Source: Heligmosomoides polygyrus polygyrus
Lineage: Eukaryota; Nematoda; Chromadorea; Rhabditida; Heligmosomidae
Length of the DNA: 64,000 nt
Assembly: GCA_947396885.1 (NCBI GenBank)
Contig: OX377205.1
Span: forward strand, 51,878,676-51,942,675
Direction of reading: 5' to 3'
This document shows positions 30,943 through 41,871 of this stretch, piece by piece; the stretch's first letter is position 1; each line of letters opens with the position of its first letter. The position numbers and the translations under genes were made by a program. Under the pieces are notes generated by a model. That model saw nothing but the letters and a program-made list of their open reading frames with translations, did no database searches and was not told the origin of the DNA.

Positions 30943-32691
30943 TTAAAACTGTATTAGGACGAAGTTGTGGAGGCAGAAGTAGGCCCCATGTGAGACCAGT
31001 TGAGGACGCGAGGTAAATCCAGGCACGTTGTAAAAGGCGCCCGTGGGCGACGGGCGACCTTTTAAGTTTTGTATCCGTGACGGGAATCCGTTAACCTGAG
31101 TGAAATAGAACCAGAAGTTCCTGTCGTTTGATGGCTTGGACGAATTCTAGCTATCAAAAGTATTATGCAGTCATAGAAAGTAGTGCCGTTGCTGAGGTGA
31201 ACTGAGACAAAAGGACTTTACCATCCTCGTGGAAGCTTCACGTCTAGACCCTCCTTTTCGAGGTTGGCGTTCGGCGGTATTTCCGTGGCACACGTGACAA
31301 TTCTGAAAAGGAGGAAGAGGACAGTAGGTTCTTGAAGGCCGAGTCGATGTGGCAACTCACCCACATGTGATCTCGTTTGTCTCTCGGTAGTACGTGCAGT
31401 ACACATTCCTGCAACATCCGTGGTCAGAGAATCTCATCTATGGAGTTCAAACCCGTGCTCAGCAAGCTGCACAATCAATTGGTTGCAAACAGAAGAGGAC
31501 AATGGTAAGCAGACAAAAAGCTGTCTACTTGAATACCACTTCGGAGAAAAATTATGCCATCATTGAAGTGGACAGTGGAACAGTGTGGGGCATCAATCGA
31601 AGTGGAGTGGCGAAAAACAAATGGAAAGTAATTATGTAACAGCAAGGAGTGCCGCCTTAAATTTTTATTTATTTGCTATACGAAGGACATAGTCCTGTTT
31701 AGAAAGGATCAAGGAACACAAAGGAAAACACTGAACATATTACATGAGGCGGGGACTTCACAAGGACATAAGAATTAATCACCTATATCAACTACCCACG
31801 TAATGAGGCATGAAGTGACCGCTCACACTGCTTCCGCAAGCTCTAATAACCCTTTTATAGACCTGCACACGGAACCTTGTTGTGCTTCTTACCTAGCAGC
31901 AAATTGAAACCATTAAGAGTTGTTTAAGAGTTTGTGTACGTGTTAGAAATCGGATGTGACTCACGTTTGAGCACCTGCTGATGCTCGAAGTGTGAGCCCT
32001 CTCCTTAGGATATCATCAGTATCCCATTAAAGAAATCAATTGGGTTACCGATGGAGAAGCCAGTGCTTCACCGCTCTAATGGAGCCTAGGCTATAAGCTC
32101 CGACCAGAGCGACACCTGGCGCCTACTCCAGCTACGCTTTCGCGCGCTCCTCTCATCACACATATGTATAGCAATCAGGGAGCACATTGCCGTTGCACAG
32201 CAGCACATTGGTATTGGAAAACATCGCTCTAAATATTTAAGCAGTGCTGCTTTTGTAGCCTTAATAAATAGTCATTCTGGGTAGCTCCAATACGCTTGGC
32301 AAATTTGATTAATAAAGCACCATTAGCACCATTAACAAGATCAGATAACAAAGTAGTCATGCAGATATCCATGTCATTGCTGGGCAACTACAGACGTGTT
32401 GGACGCAGCTAACTAATTTTTTCCCATAGGTGAAACAGGCGGTTCAAAACGTTGAACGCTGCAATTCATAGAAGAAGTTTTATCACGTTCGAAGCGGCAG
32501 GCGATGTCACAGTTTTACGCTTTCTGGTATAAAAGAGTAAAGAAACCTACACACAGGAGGTTCTGGTTCGTGAGAAGCTTCTGGAAGAAGCTGCTGCTCC
32601 TTGAAGTGAAAGCGTGCGGAAAGACTCACTCTGCGAGGATCTGACGGATAGAGAGCGACAGGAGGAGAACGGCGGCGAGGGGAGACTGCAT
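30943..32691 (-). CDS. Candidate three-exon host gene for a ~106-aa secreted protein
   Basis: Exon 1 is 32691-32630 (ATG; MQSPLAAVLLLSLSIRQILA, a clear signal peptide) and ends at donor GTGAGT. Intron 1 (32629-31303) ends CCTTTTCAG with a long pyrimidine tract. Exon 2, 31302-31222, keeps phase (GA+A = Glu) and encodes IVTCATEIPPNANLEKEG, then DVKLPRG, ending at donor GTAAAG. The third exon is proposed at 31120-30943, again in phase (TG+G = Trp): NFWFYFTQVNGFPSRIQ..., TAA stop. Its acceptor (ACGACAG) is weak; TTTCACTCAG at ~31095 is stronger but leads to an early stop. The mature product would be ~85 aa with two cysteines. Family unknown. Exons 1 and 2 are the solid part. Confidence 0.45.
31640..32560. 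other. Inside intron 1 of the candidate gene: no gene seen
   Basis: AT-rich, with a palindromic GGACATAGTCC at ~31688 and TTTATTTATTTG at 31661, which on the minus strand resembles the AAATAAA tail of a CR1-like 3' end. Nothing else was recognised. Confidence 0.35.
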
Positions 32692-33300
32692 GTGAGAGCG
32701 GGCGACCGGTGACAAAGTGGCGGCGATGAGGGGAGGGACGATAACCAAGGCCACCAGCGCTTTGGGCGACTGAGCCGGGCCCACGACGCTTCTGGTGGTC
32801 GGCCGGCAGCGCGCACTGTGGAACTGCTGCTGCTCCTGCAGTTAAGCCAGAGCAACCGCTATACCTCGTGATACAGATCGACTGCGCCAGGCATCACATT
32901 TTGCTCAGTTCTGTGTAGTGGTTTCAGTGGTGCGGTGACGGCGGAACTTCATTTCGATGTGAACCGCAAACATTTTTCTTCGTTACAGGTGCAGCCTTCA
33001 GTCTCAGCATTCCGACATCGGTGTGCTCGAGGGTGCGATTCTCCCACCTGATGGGAGCGTCCAAGTGGCAGCCAACGCTAATGGACGAGATACGATCTGC
33101 CGCTGTGTGCAGGCGAACACACGTCGCCGTTTGTCGGGTGGCGTCTCGCGACCAGGGTTGGACGGAATTTTTGTTTTCTGGTTTTCTGGCCATTTCGCAC
33201 AAATTTTTCTGTTTGATGGGAAAATGGCCAAAAATTGGCCAGAAAACAGAAAATGGAGCTGGGAACAAAATCATCTGTCAATTCAAAATCATCCACCAAT
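32692..33300 (-). promoter_or_regulatory. G+C-rich upstream region of the candidate gene
   Basis: 32692-32860 is markedly richer in G+C than its surroundings and lies immediately 5' of the signal-peptide exon on the minus strand; it probably holds the 5' UTR/promoter. No TATA box or trans-splice acceptor directly before the ATG was seen. At 33173-33254 an imperfect inverted repeat (TTTTCTGGCCATTT / AAAATGGCCAAAA) is present. Confidence 0.3.
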
Positions 33301-33880
33301 TATCATAGTAGTCCAATAAAAAGAATCCAAAGAGCGTCATAGAATTATGAGCTTCATTCCAAAACAATATCCTTAGAATATTTTAAAGTGTACAACGTTT
33401 TTAGAGTATTTTAAAGTGGCGTTTTTGGATATGCTCGTGTAAAAGTTGGGCCATACACTCATGAATTAAGCCGCTTTGTTTCTACCTATATCCTCCAGCT
33501 TCTTTCTACCGTAGCCTTCAGTAGTCTTCCATAATACGAGAGACGGATGTCAGAATCGTGCTCACCACCCCAATAACCTCTTGGAGGAAATTTGAACGAG
33601 ATTCTTTCGACATCTCAACGCGCAGAAGGACTATGGGGACCTGCTTGCAATGGCCGCCTCCCACGAGAAGGGTCGAGTGGTAGGAACTAGGGGTCGATCT
33701 CTACTTATCCGACTGCGCTGACGATTTGACCGATGATCGTCGCGTGTGTGTCGCCGTAGTAGATCAAAATTGCCTACAAAAGGGCGACCACCCTGCTCAC
33801 TAACCAGTTCATCTTTCTCTTACTTGGCTCGTCATGTTCATTTCACCAATATCGTTTAATTAACCAACGTTGAAGCACTG
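33301..33880. other. Stretch without a recognised gene
   Basis: No coding frame or repeat was recognised, apart from TTTTAGAGTATTTTAAAGTG-like words repeated twice near 33370-33420. Confidence 0.4.
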
Positions 33881-34400
33881 TTAGGTTGTCCGGAAAGTTC
33901 TCAGCGTTTTGTATTACTATTTTTCATTCGTCTGTTATTAAGTAAAAATACGACTTGCATTGCGCATTAATGCTACTTTCTGTACAGAATTTTTCGCTCT
34001 ACCTGACTAAATAAGTTTTATGTTTCAACAATGTTTTACATTTCTGTTATTGGAAGGCTTATTGAAGTGTGTCGAAGGAGCGATTCCGAACGAAATTTTA
34101 TTTCAACCTCAAACTGGGAGATCCGCAGCCGAGACAGCTCGACGAACAGATCGCTTGCACTCGCAAAACGATCCTCGATTTGTATTGTACTCAAGGAGGC
34201 TTGAGCGGGCACTACTCCGTCACCAAATATCGATTGAGAAACGTCTCGCCAAACGCAGAAGCTCAAAAAGGTTTAATTTTTACTGTAGAAATAAGCTCAA
34301 GCTGAATGAAAGCATACCGATTCTTGAATCTTACGACGGAATCTCACTAGGGAAGGGTTCTCCCATGGAACTCCAAGTTGAGACCTGAATCATTAGAAAG
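33881..34400 (+). pseudogene. Mariner transposon fossil (5' part)
   Basis: Begins with TTAGGTTGTCCGGAAAGTTC, a mariner-type terminal sequence. Downstream, two frames together give FNLKLG and GRSAAETAR (34095-34140), matching the N-terminal helix-turn-helix region of mariner transposases (F.LG.SAAETAR). No 3' end or catalytic part was found, so it is truncated and frameshifted. Confidence 0.6.
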
Positions 34401-34562
34401 AGCTCGGAATGCTGATTACGAATATGGGTGTGAAAATTGCAAAATGAAACTCCTCAGCGAGTTATGGCCTGCCGGAATCGTGTGCCTCACCACAGCTGGC
34501 TGTACGACGCACCGGGCGCGAGAGTGGTGAGTCATCGGAGCTACGCAAGAAGAGCACGCCAG

Positions 34563-34640
34563 CTGCGGCAGTGGCGCAGGGGTAGTGTTCACGCTCTCGG
34601 GTGCGTCGTCGTTGGTTCGACTCCCGTTGCTCCCGACCTT
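34563..34640 (+). repeat. tRNA-like sequence with A and B boxes
   Basis: TGGCGCAGGGG fits the A-box and GGTTCGACTCC (34614-34624) is a perfect B-box. An acceptor stem cannot be closed convincingly. Probably a SINE head or tRNA pseudogene, lying directly against a MITE. Confidence 0.5.
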
Positions 34641-34649
34641 TGCAAATTA

Positions 34650-35140
34650 TAATTTATTTTCGAAACGACCTTTTGTTCTGAATTATGACACGTGTCTGAT
34701 TAAATAGCCGAGAAAACTACCACACACGTTTGTAAAAATGCTTTAAGGCAAGAAATTGTTATGGTGACATTTTTGTTCACTATTTTGCTCAAATAGAGTC
34801 AAAATCATATATTGAATAACTAGAGGTGTTTCTAACAACCTTGGCATTCATGGAACAAAGAAAAAAATGTGTTTAAGTAAAAAGGTGAGTAGAATGTATG
34901 ATGAGGAAGAAGAAAATGTCGTTGATCTACTGCTTTTTTTTCGCTCACTATGTCCTTCTCACCAGCAAGGGTGGTGTCCATTCTTCTCGCTGAATTTGTG
35001 ATAGCAGAGTAAATAAAAACGTCACCATAACAATTTTTTTGCCTTAAAGCATTTTCACAAACGTGTATGGTAGTTTTCCCGGCTATTTAATCAGATACGT
35101 GTCATAATTCAGAACAAAAGGTCATTTCGAAGATAAATTA
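34650..35140. mobile_element. MITE with ~127-bp terminal inverted repeats
   Basis: 34650-34775 (TAATTTATTTTCGAAACGACC...GGTGAC) is repeated in reverse complement at 35016-35140 (GTCACCATAACAATTTTTTT...AAATTA) with only scattered mismatches. About 240 bp of unique AT-rich sequence lie between. No transposase frame. Target duplication was not clear. Confidence 0.8.
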
Positions 35141-35169
35141 CCAGTCGTACGTCGGCCTAGCGGCCGCCT

Positions 35170-35515
35170 ACAACTGGTTGGGGGCTTCGCCCCCAAACCC
35201 CGAGAATAGGACGCCATGGCCGCTACGGGTTTCCTATTCTTCCCTAGGCCTTCTTACCTTTATGTTAATCGAGATGGATCGATTGATCCGACGTCAGATT
35301 CGTGTTCAGCGACCTCGATTACCCCAGGGCCGAAGTTTCGCGCCGCTTGAACGTCATCCTCAAAAAATCGATAATATCGATCGATATCGATTGGTCGACT
35401 TCAGATTCGTGTTCAGCGACCTCGATTACCCCCAGAGCCGAAGTTTCGCGCCACTTGAGCGCCATCCTCAAAAAATCGATAATATCGATCGATTCACAGA
35501 CTTTATTTAGCACTT
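35170..35515 (+). repeat. Short hairpin and ~110-bp tandem duplication
   Basis: GGTTGGGGGCTTCGCCCCCAAACC at ~35177 forms a perfect hairpin. Then two ~110-bp units (from ~35289 and ~35397) share CAGATTCGTGTTCAGCGACC, GAAGTTTCGCGCC and AAAAAATCGATAATATCGAT. The ATCGATATCGAT stretches are themselves self-complementary. Confidence 0.75.
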
Positions 35516-35539
35516 GAAAAAAAATCAAGTCTTACCTAT

Positions 35540-35807
35540 GCGGTCTTCCTTGCGATCAGGTGAGGTCATGCTTAATTTTTTTAAAGCTTTTTCCTGAACG
35601 GAACGATCTCTAAAGCAGGCATGTAGCTTTAGAAAACAATAATTTCTATTTTATATACATTCTAGAATCCGCCCTTTCCTAAACGATTTTCCAGGTGATC
35701 AGGTAGGTCATGCTCATTTTTTCAAAAATAAAGTTTTTTTTTCTGGACGTCAAAAACTCTCTCTCCCTCTTTAAAGCTGGCATATAGCTTTAGAAAACAA
35801 TAATTTC

Positions 35808-35863
<56 letters not shown>

Positions 35864-36080
35864 TCTAGAATCCATCCTTTCCTAAGCGATTTTCCATGTG
35901 ATCAGGTGAGGTCATGCTCAATTTTTTTCAAAAATAAAAATTTTCTACCTGAACGGAATGATCTCTAAAGCTGAAATGTAGCTTCGCAAAAGCTCAACTT
36001 TTGAAAGGTACATAATAAAAAAATGCGGCTTATCTGGAGCTATTTTCGATGTGACCAAGAAGGAAGGATCACTGGTCGAT
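35540..36080 (+). repeat. ~190-bp tandem repeat, inverted copy at 46235-46610
   Basis: Three units with GATCAGGTGAGGTCATGCTCA, then AAAATAAA.TTTTTTCTGRACG, GATCTCTAAAGC and TTCTAGAATCC.CCCTTTCCTAA. The same units appear in reverse orientation at 46235-46610, including the terminal block TATCTGGAGCTATTTTCGATG. The two inverted arrays lie ~10 kb apart. Confidence 0.8.
35812..35866. repeat. (AT)n microsatellite
   Basis: About 25 TA dinucleotides interrupted once, inside one unit of the 190-bp tandem repeat; the other units have only a few TA steps here, so the expansion is local. Confidence 0.95.
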
Positions 36081-36089
36081 TGCTCGTCG

Positions 36090-37900
36090 ATGTGATTGGA
36101 AGGTGCTATACATGTACTTTATTCAACCGAGAGTAACTCGCTCAGTTTTGAGAGATGTGCAAACGCGGGTGACATTCAAAAAACTAGAAGAAATTCTCTT
36201 TCCACAAAAGCGCCTTTCAAAAAGGCATGTTTCATGCTTGGCCGGGGGATGCGATTTTTTGCTCGAAAAAATTGGGAGTGATTTTCAGAAAAAGTGGACG
36301 TAAACTCACTAATTTTCGAGAGCTGTGCAAACGCGGGCAGCATTCAGAAAAACTAGACAAAAGTGCTCTATCTTCATAAGGCAAAAATTATATTCTGAAA
36401 AAATATCTTCATTGCGCGGCCCGGGAGGTGCAATTTTCTCTGCGATTTTTCGCGTAAAATACTTGCCGAAAAATCGCACCCCCCCCCCCCCGGCCGCGCA
36501 TGAAGATGCCGTTTTTTGAAAAACGGTTTTTGTGATTCTTCAAAAGGAGCATCTTCTCCGGTTTTTGCCCGCATTCGCACATTTCTTAAAAATGAGTGAG
36601 TTGTGATCGTTTAAGTGCCGGGCTACTTCGTAAGACCTCTTCTTCCAGCGAGGGCCGCAGATTGCGGATACCCGCACTTAAACGATCATATCTCGACTAA
36701 CTTTTAAGAGCTGTGCAAATGCGAGCTGCATTCAGAAAAACTGGAAGAAGTGCTCTATCTTATGGATTGCAAAATAAAATTTTGAAAAAGGGATCTTCAT
36801 GCGCGGGCCGGGGGGGGGGGGGGGTGCGATTTCTCTGCGATTTTTTGGTAAAAATCGCAGAGAAGTCGCACCCTCCCCGGCCGCGCATGAANNNNNNNNN
36901 NNNNNNNNNNNNNNNNNNNNNNNNNNNNNNNNNNNNNNNNNNNNNNNNNNNNNNNNNNNNNNNNNNNNNNNNNNNNNNNNNNNNNNNNNNNNNNNNNNNN
37001 NNNNNNNNNNNNNNNNNNNNNNNNNNNNNNNNNNNNNNNNNNNNNNNNNNNNNNNNNNNNNNNNNNNNNNNNNNNNNNNNNNNNNNNNNNNACTGAATCC
37101 TTCACCGGCGTGATCGGAGTGATTTCACAAAAATATTCATAACTCGGTTATTTTTTAGAAATTCAAAAATCCCGCTAGCTTTTTGAAAATTAAATAAACA
37201 GCGCTTCTTTGCGGTTACAAACATGTTTAGCAAAAAAGGGATCTTCATGCGGGGCGGGGGGGGGGGTTCGATTTCTGGTCGATTTTTGCCGAAAATCGAC
37301 CAGAAATCGAACCCCCTCCGCCCCGCATGAAGATCCCTTTTTTGGAAATCGATCTTTACATGATAAGAAAGCGTATTTTATGTACTTTCAGAAAAACTAA
37401 CGGAATTTTTGAATTTCGAAAAACTTGCTGAGTTATGGATATTTTTGTGAGATCACTCCGATGTCGACGGTAAAGGGTCGGTCCGAGATTCAGTTCACGA
37501 CTTCCGAAAATTGATCATATCTCGGCTATTTTTTCGAAAATCAAAAATCCCGCTTACTTATCAAAAAATAGAGCAAATGTGCTCTCTAACCATGTAAGAA
37601 CCGTTTTCCAAGAAAGGGGTCTTCATGCGGGGCGGGGGGGGGGGTTCGATTTTCGGTACGTATTTTCGCGACATGGAACCGAAATTGAACCTCCTCTGCC
37701 GCGCATGAAGACCGAATTTTTGGACATTAATTTTTACATAGCAAGAAAGGGCTCTTCCTCTAGTTTTTGAAATGCTAGCAGGATTTTGAAACTTCGAAGA
37801 ATTGGTCAACTTATGAATATTTTTGTGAAGCCACTTCAATTTTTTTCGTTCAAAAATCGAACCAGCAGCCAAGCATGACGACTCCTTTTCTGGAAACGAT
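36090..37900. repeat. Array of ~300-400-bp palindromes with G-tract/C-tract hairpins
   Basis: At least four consecutive imperfect palindromes. Inner hairpins lie at 36407-36505, 36795-36891 (cut by the N gap), 37232-37343 and 37621-37710; each starts CTTCATGCG.GGCGGGGG and ends with its complement CCCC..CGCATGAAG. The outer arms are also inverted, for example 37092-37287 against 37288-37487 (AACTCGGTTATTTTTTAGAAAT / GAATTTCGAAAAACTTGCTGAGTT and GATCGGAGTGAT / GATCACTCCGAT). Half-units occur at 36229-36262 and 37862-37890. Open frames across it are repeat translations. Confidence 0.85.
36892..37091. other. 200-N assembly gap
   Basis: Exactly 200 N, starting inside the right arm of a hairpin. 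The round number suggests an arbitrary-length scaffold gap; the true missing length is unknown. Confidence 0.98.
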
Positions 37901-38904
37901 TTCTACACCATGAGAAAGGCCGTTTTCCCTACTTCATGAAAAGCTAAAACAATTTTCAAAATTCGAAAAACTTACCGAGTTATGAACCTTTTTGTGAACG
38001 TTCAATTTTGTGCTCCGCTGACGTTGGTGCAAGGTCGCCCAGAGGTCGATTCAACCTGTTCTATCCAGAAAATCACAATTTTTTCACAGTGAATTGATTA
38101 AAACTTCTAGGTTCTTGTGGCTAAATTTTATCCGTATGGGTGATCTGCTTCGGCTAAAAAATAATATTTTCATGAAAAATGAGAATTTTGTATGCGATCC
38201 ATCCTCGTCATATCTTCATCGCAGCGGAGAAGCATAGTTTTTATTGTATGTTAAGCATGACTTAAAATTTCATATGGTGCAATTCCACTCTCTGTCGTCC
38301 TGTCCTTCAGAAGGCAGAAAAAAAAATTCCAGCGAGGAGTCCATCCATATTTCAATTGCGATTGGTCATGTCAGAGAACGCAGTGGCCGCATTAAACTGC
38401 CGTAAAACGGAGATTTTTTGGGGCTCCTGGAAAATTCATAAAGCTTTGGTAGATGTGTTTTCAATGCTTTAAAAGGCAGGTTCTAAAAGTAACATGTTCC
38501 ATGTGATTAGTGTGTCGATATCTTTTCGGTGGACCATAAATCTGCAGACAGGAAATCTTTATTTTTTACTGCACAGTAATCGGCATTTAAAATTTTTTTG
38601 ATATTCAATCCTATTTTCATATAATTATATTTAATAAATCAATGAGATCATCTGTGGAGGTAGCTGCGAGCGAATTTCCACGTGCTAGTCGTAAGCGTCG
38701 AAATCACATCTGGAAAGATGAACCTATTAAAGGGTATAAAAATCACATTAAAAAATTGAAAAAAAATCAATGGAGATAAGAAATAAAACGAAGAAAAACG
38801 AACATGAAGAATAGGGGGGGGGGGGGTCGTACCAAATCCGTTCCCGAAGGGGAGGGGGGTCGTAAACTTTCGGCCAAAATCGAACCCCACGCTTGACCCT
38901 GGTC
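37901..38904. other. AT-rich stretch with one G-tract block
   Basis: No gene recognised. The block 38813-38904 (G-run, TCGTACCAAATCC, GGGGGTCGTAAAC, CGCACCCC/CGAACCCCACGCTTG) is closely similar to 51245-51335. Confidence 0.5.
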
Positions 38905-39118
38905 GGGTTGCATCCAATCCGCACACACGATGGCAACGCCCCACTACAGATAGCGACTGCTGTCAGATAGCGGCAGCGGGCTGTCGGGAGTCTCGTCTAT
39001 GTCGCCCTGACCGTGAGGTCGTCAGCCCCTGCCAGCAGCCTGTAGAGGGCATGTCCGCCCTCTCCACTCTGACCCTTATCCCTCATCACGTACCGCATAC
39101 CATATAATGTATGTCAGT

Positions 39119-40185
39119 CTACAATACAATACAATACAATACAATATTTATTGAGCCAAAAGTATTACAAAATCCGTTTATCACAAAGGAACACAGCAAA
39201 AATTGGCTCTCAAAAGACCAGCAAAAGTAGAGGAAAATTATTGTTTCGAAAGTGATGTGAAAACAGTTGAGCACTAAAAAATTGCAAGGAAGGTTGCTTT
39301 TTGGAGATCTGCGAAAAATGGTTTCTTCGATGAATTGAATCGAGACGCGAAAAGTGCTTTTATTCAAACTGTTCACTCACTGAAAAAGGTACTTGTACTC
39401 TATCAAAATATTGAGTTTTTTGACTGTCTTATTGAATTTACTAGTGGCAACTATTTTTTACAAGTATTGATATCCAATAGCCGAAACGTGCACAATAGTT
39501 TATCAAAAAAAAAGTAAAAAAAGTAAAGCGCAGTCTCATGTAAGTAAAAAGTTATTTTTAGGGAAAATCTTCATTCTACCGGTCTATCTCCAAGATATAG
39601 AGACTGATTTGCTATTTGAGATTTAGGGAAAAGAAACATCAAAAAATCCGCTTTGTTTGAGGTGTGCTTCAAGTTTGTGATTGAAGTTAGCTGGGGTTGA
39701 CGAAGAAACTATTGCATTAGGCAAGCTATTCCATGTTCTTACAGCTCGTACTAGAAAAGATCCAAAGAACTGTTGGGAGCGAACTCGACCTATGAATATG
39801 CGAAACGGATGATCTCTAGTTCTATCAGTAAAATCTAAGAAATTAAATATTTCTCTTTTATCAATATCTAAACAGCCAGAGAAAATCTTGAATACGAGAT
39901 TTTGATCATACAAAATTCTTCGTAGCTTAAGTGAGTTTTCACCAAGCGTTGCAAGTCTTTCTTTATAGCTTACATGATACAAACCGTTTCTTGAGAAAAT
40001 TGCGTTCGTGAATCTTTTCTGCACTTTTTCGATATTTTCTTTGTGGACGATCTTAACAGGAGACCACAGTGGTGTACAGTATTCCAAAAGCGGCCTTACA
40101 TACGTGGAAAAAAGTTTGAATAGGGTAGACATACTGTGAGTTTGAAATGCTCGCAAAATGAAGTTGAATCTTCTTGACAATAATG
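39119..40185 (-). mobile_element. CR1/jockey-like 3' fragment with (ATTGT)n tail
   Basis: Minus-strand frame 40201-39623 encodes the C-terminal end of a non-LTR reverse transcriptase: TYVRPLLEYCTPLWSP, IEKVQKRFTNAIF, YKERLATLG, LRRILYDQNLVFKI and SFLVRAVRTWNSLPNAIV. The element ends in five copies of ATTGT (39119-39145 on the plus strand as CAATA units). 5'-truncated. The ~190-aa frame is intact, so insertion is fairly recent. Confidence 0.8.
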
Positions 40186-40202
40186 ATGACATACTATCCA
40201 CT

Positions 40203-41659
40203 CCTTAGCATTTTCGTCTCCATTACACTGAGGCGGCTTTCGATTTCCTTCGTCACGGGCCAGCACTCAGCACCGTACGTCGCTACTGGGCGGACGACTG
40301 CTCTATACACCTTTGATTTGAGGTACTCAGGAATTGTCTTGTCGCAAAGCACCCCAGTCAACGAACGCCATTTGGACCAGGCTGCACTCACACGTGCGTT
40401 CACCTCCAACTTTAGACTGCCATCGGACGTGACTGTTGATCCAAGATACTTGAAAGATGTAACTCGTGAGAGCTCAGTACCATTGATCTTAATGGATCCA
40501 TGCTCATTCACATCCGTCGTCAAGTATTCCGTCTTTTTGACGTTTAGCTTGAGTCCGAACAATGCTAAGCGATCGCACCACGCCTGTGCCTGTCGCTCGA
40601 GCTCTGCTTTGTCTTCGCATGCAAGCATGACGTCATCGGCATACAGCAGCGTCCAAGGAGCTGCCCTTTGGAGATCGCGTGTAATTGCATCCATGACGAT
40701 CACGAAGAGCAGTGGGGAGAGCGCAGATCCCTGGTGCACTCCGACAGATATTGGAAACTCCATCGAGGTGCTCGCTGGTGCTCGCACTCGGCTTATTGGG
40801 CACGAGTAGAGGATGCGCACCCATTCAATAAGCTCTTCAGGGATACCATGTCGTCGCAACGCGTACCATATCACTTCCCGCGGAACGCGGTCGAAGGCCT
40901 TCTCCAAGTCCAGGGGCAAAATGCACCGGTTTCTGTTTCTCGCGGTGCTTCTCTAGCAGAAGACGAACGGCGTGAATGGCATCAACGGTGCCACAGCCAG
41001 ATACGAAACCACACTGATTCGTGGAAAGCTGTACGACATCCCGGAAACGTCCGTCGACAATTCGCTCAAAGATTTTCATGGTATGCGAAAGAAGGCGAAT
41101 TGGACGGTAACTAGCACAGTCTGCAGGACTGCCCTTCTTCTTCCAAATCGGAATAGTCGTGCTTTGCTGCCAACCCTCAGGCACTTTCTTCTCAGCAACA
41201 ACCTGATTGAAAAACTCAGTCAGCCAGTCAGCAGAGCACCAGCCCTTCGACTTCCACAGGTCAGCTGGCAGGTCATCGGGACCAGTGGCTTTGCCTGACT
41301 TCATCTTCCTCTGGAGTAACGCGATTGGACCGCGTTCGCAATGAAACCATGCGACAAAGGTTCGGTGTCGCCTCGATAGCTGACAAGCTGCGCGAAGCAC
41401 GCCTACGATGGTATGGCCACGTCCTTCGCGCTAACGACGACACCGTGTGTAAGATTGGCCTGAATCTTGAAGTCCCTGGAAAACGGCCCAGAGGACGTCC
41501 GAAACAACGTTGGCTAGATACGTTGCATATGGACTTGAAGTTAGCTGGTGTCCATCCCGACCAAGCGTTTGATCGGGAGAAGTGGCGTCACCAGACCAGA
41601 AGAGCGGACCCCGCCACCAAGCGGGACAAACGCTATTGAAAATGATGATGATGATGATG
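40203..41659 (+). mobile_element. RTE copy A3 with twin-primed 5' inversion
   Basis: Flanked by ACTATCCACT at 40193-40202 and 41660-41669. The left part (40203 to ~41308) carries the RT on the minus strand, from MKSGKATGPDDLPADLWKSK through DLEKAFDRVPRE and LLYADDVML to VMETKMLR. The right part (~41309-41640) carries the next protein segment, GVTRLDRVRNE...RGRPKQRWLDTLH, on the plus strand, then a (GAT)n tail. About 7 nt are lost between the two segments. This is the structure left by twin priming. The family resembles copy A5 (62826-64000) more than A1/A2. Confidence 0.9.
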
Positions 41660-41871
41660 ACTATCCACTGTATAGTAAAACCAAGGAATTGAACTCTAGG
41701 ATTCATCAGGTAAGAGTAGTCGACCCTTTAACTTGATATGCAAGTCCCGGGGCGATCCTTTTAAATTCCCGGTTTTCTATTTGAATTTTTCTCTTTTTAA
41801 GAAAACTAGTTGGCCATAAATTAACCCTCATTACCCCTACCACCCTGCTGACACCTGACGACCGATGTCTA

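Larger units (their letters stand above)
38905..41745 (+). mobile_element. LTR-like repeat, copy b, split by two insertions
   Basis: Pieces 38905-39118, 40186-40202 and 41660-41745 are colinear with the uninterrupted copy at 45954-46225: GTTGCAYCCAATCCGCAC.CACGATGGCAACGCCCC, GGGAGTCTCGTCTATGT, CATATAATGTAYGTCAGTCTA, GATGACATACTATCCACTGTATAGTA, GTCGACCCTTTAACTTGATA. A CATATAATG TATA-like box precedes an AATAAA signal in the intact copy, as in an LTR. A CR1 fragment (39119-40185) and an RTE (40203-41659) are inserted. Confidence 0.65.

Noticed and set aside
31394..31639. 81-aa plus-strand frame
   Set aside because: No domain recognised and it lies within the intron of the better-supported minus-strand gene model.
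36713..37113. Open frames crossing the N gap
   Set aside because: They are translations of unknown bases and palindromic repeat; no evidence of coding.
40174..40809. 211-aa plus-strand open frame
   Set aside because: Antisense of the inverted RT segment of RTE copy A3.
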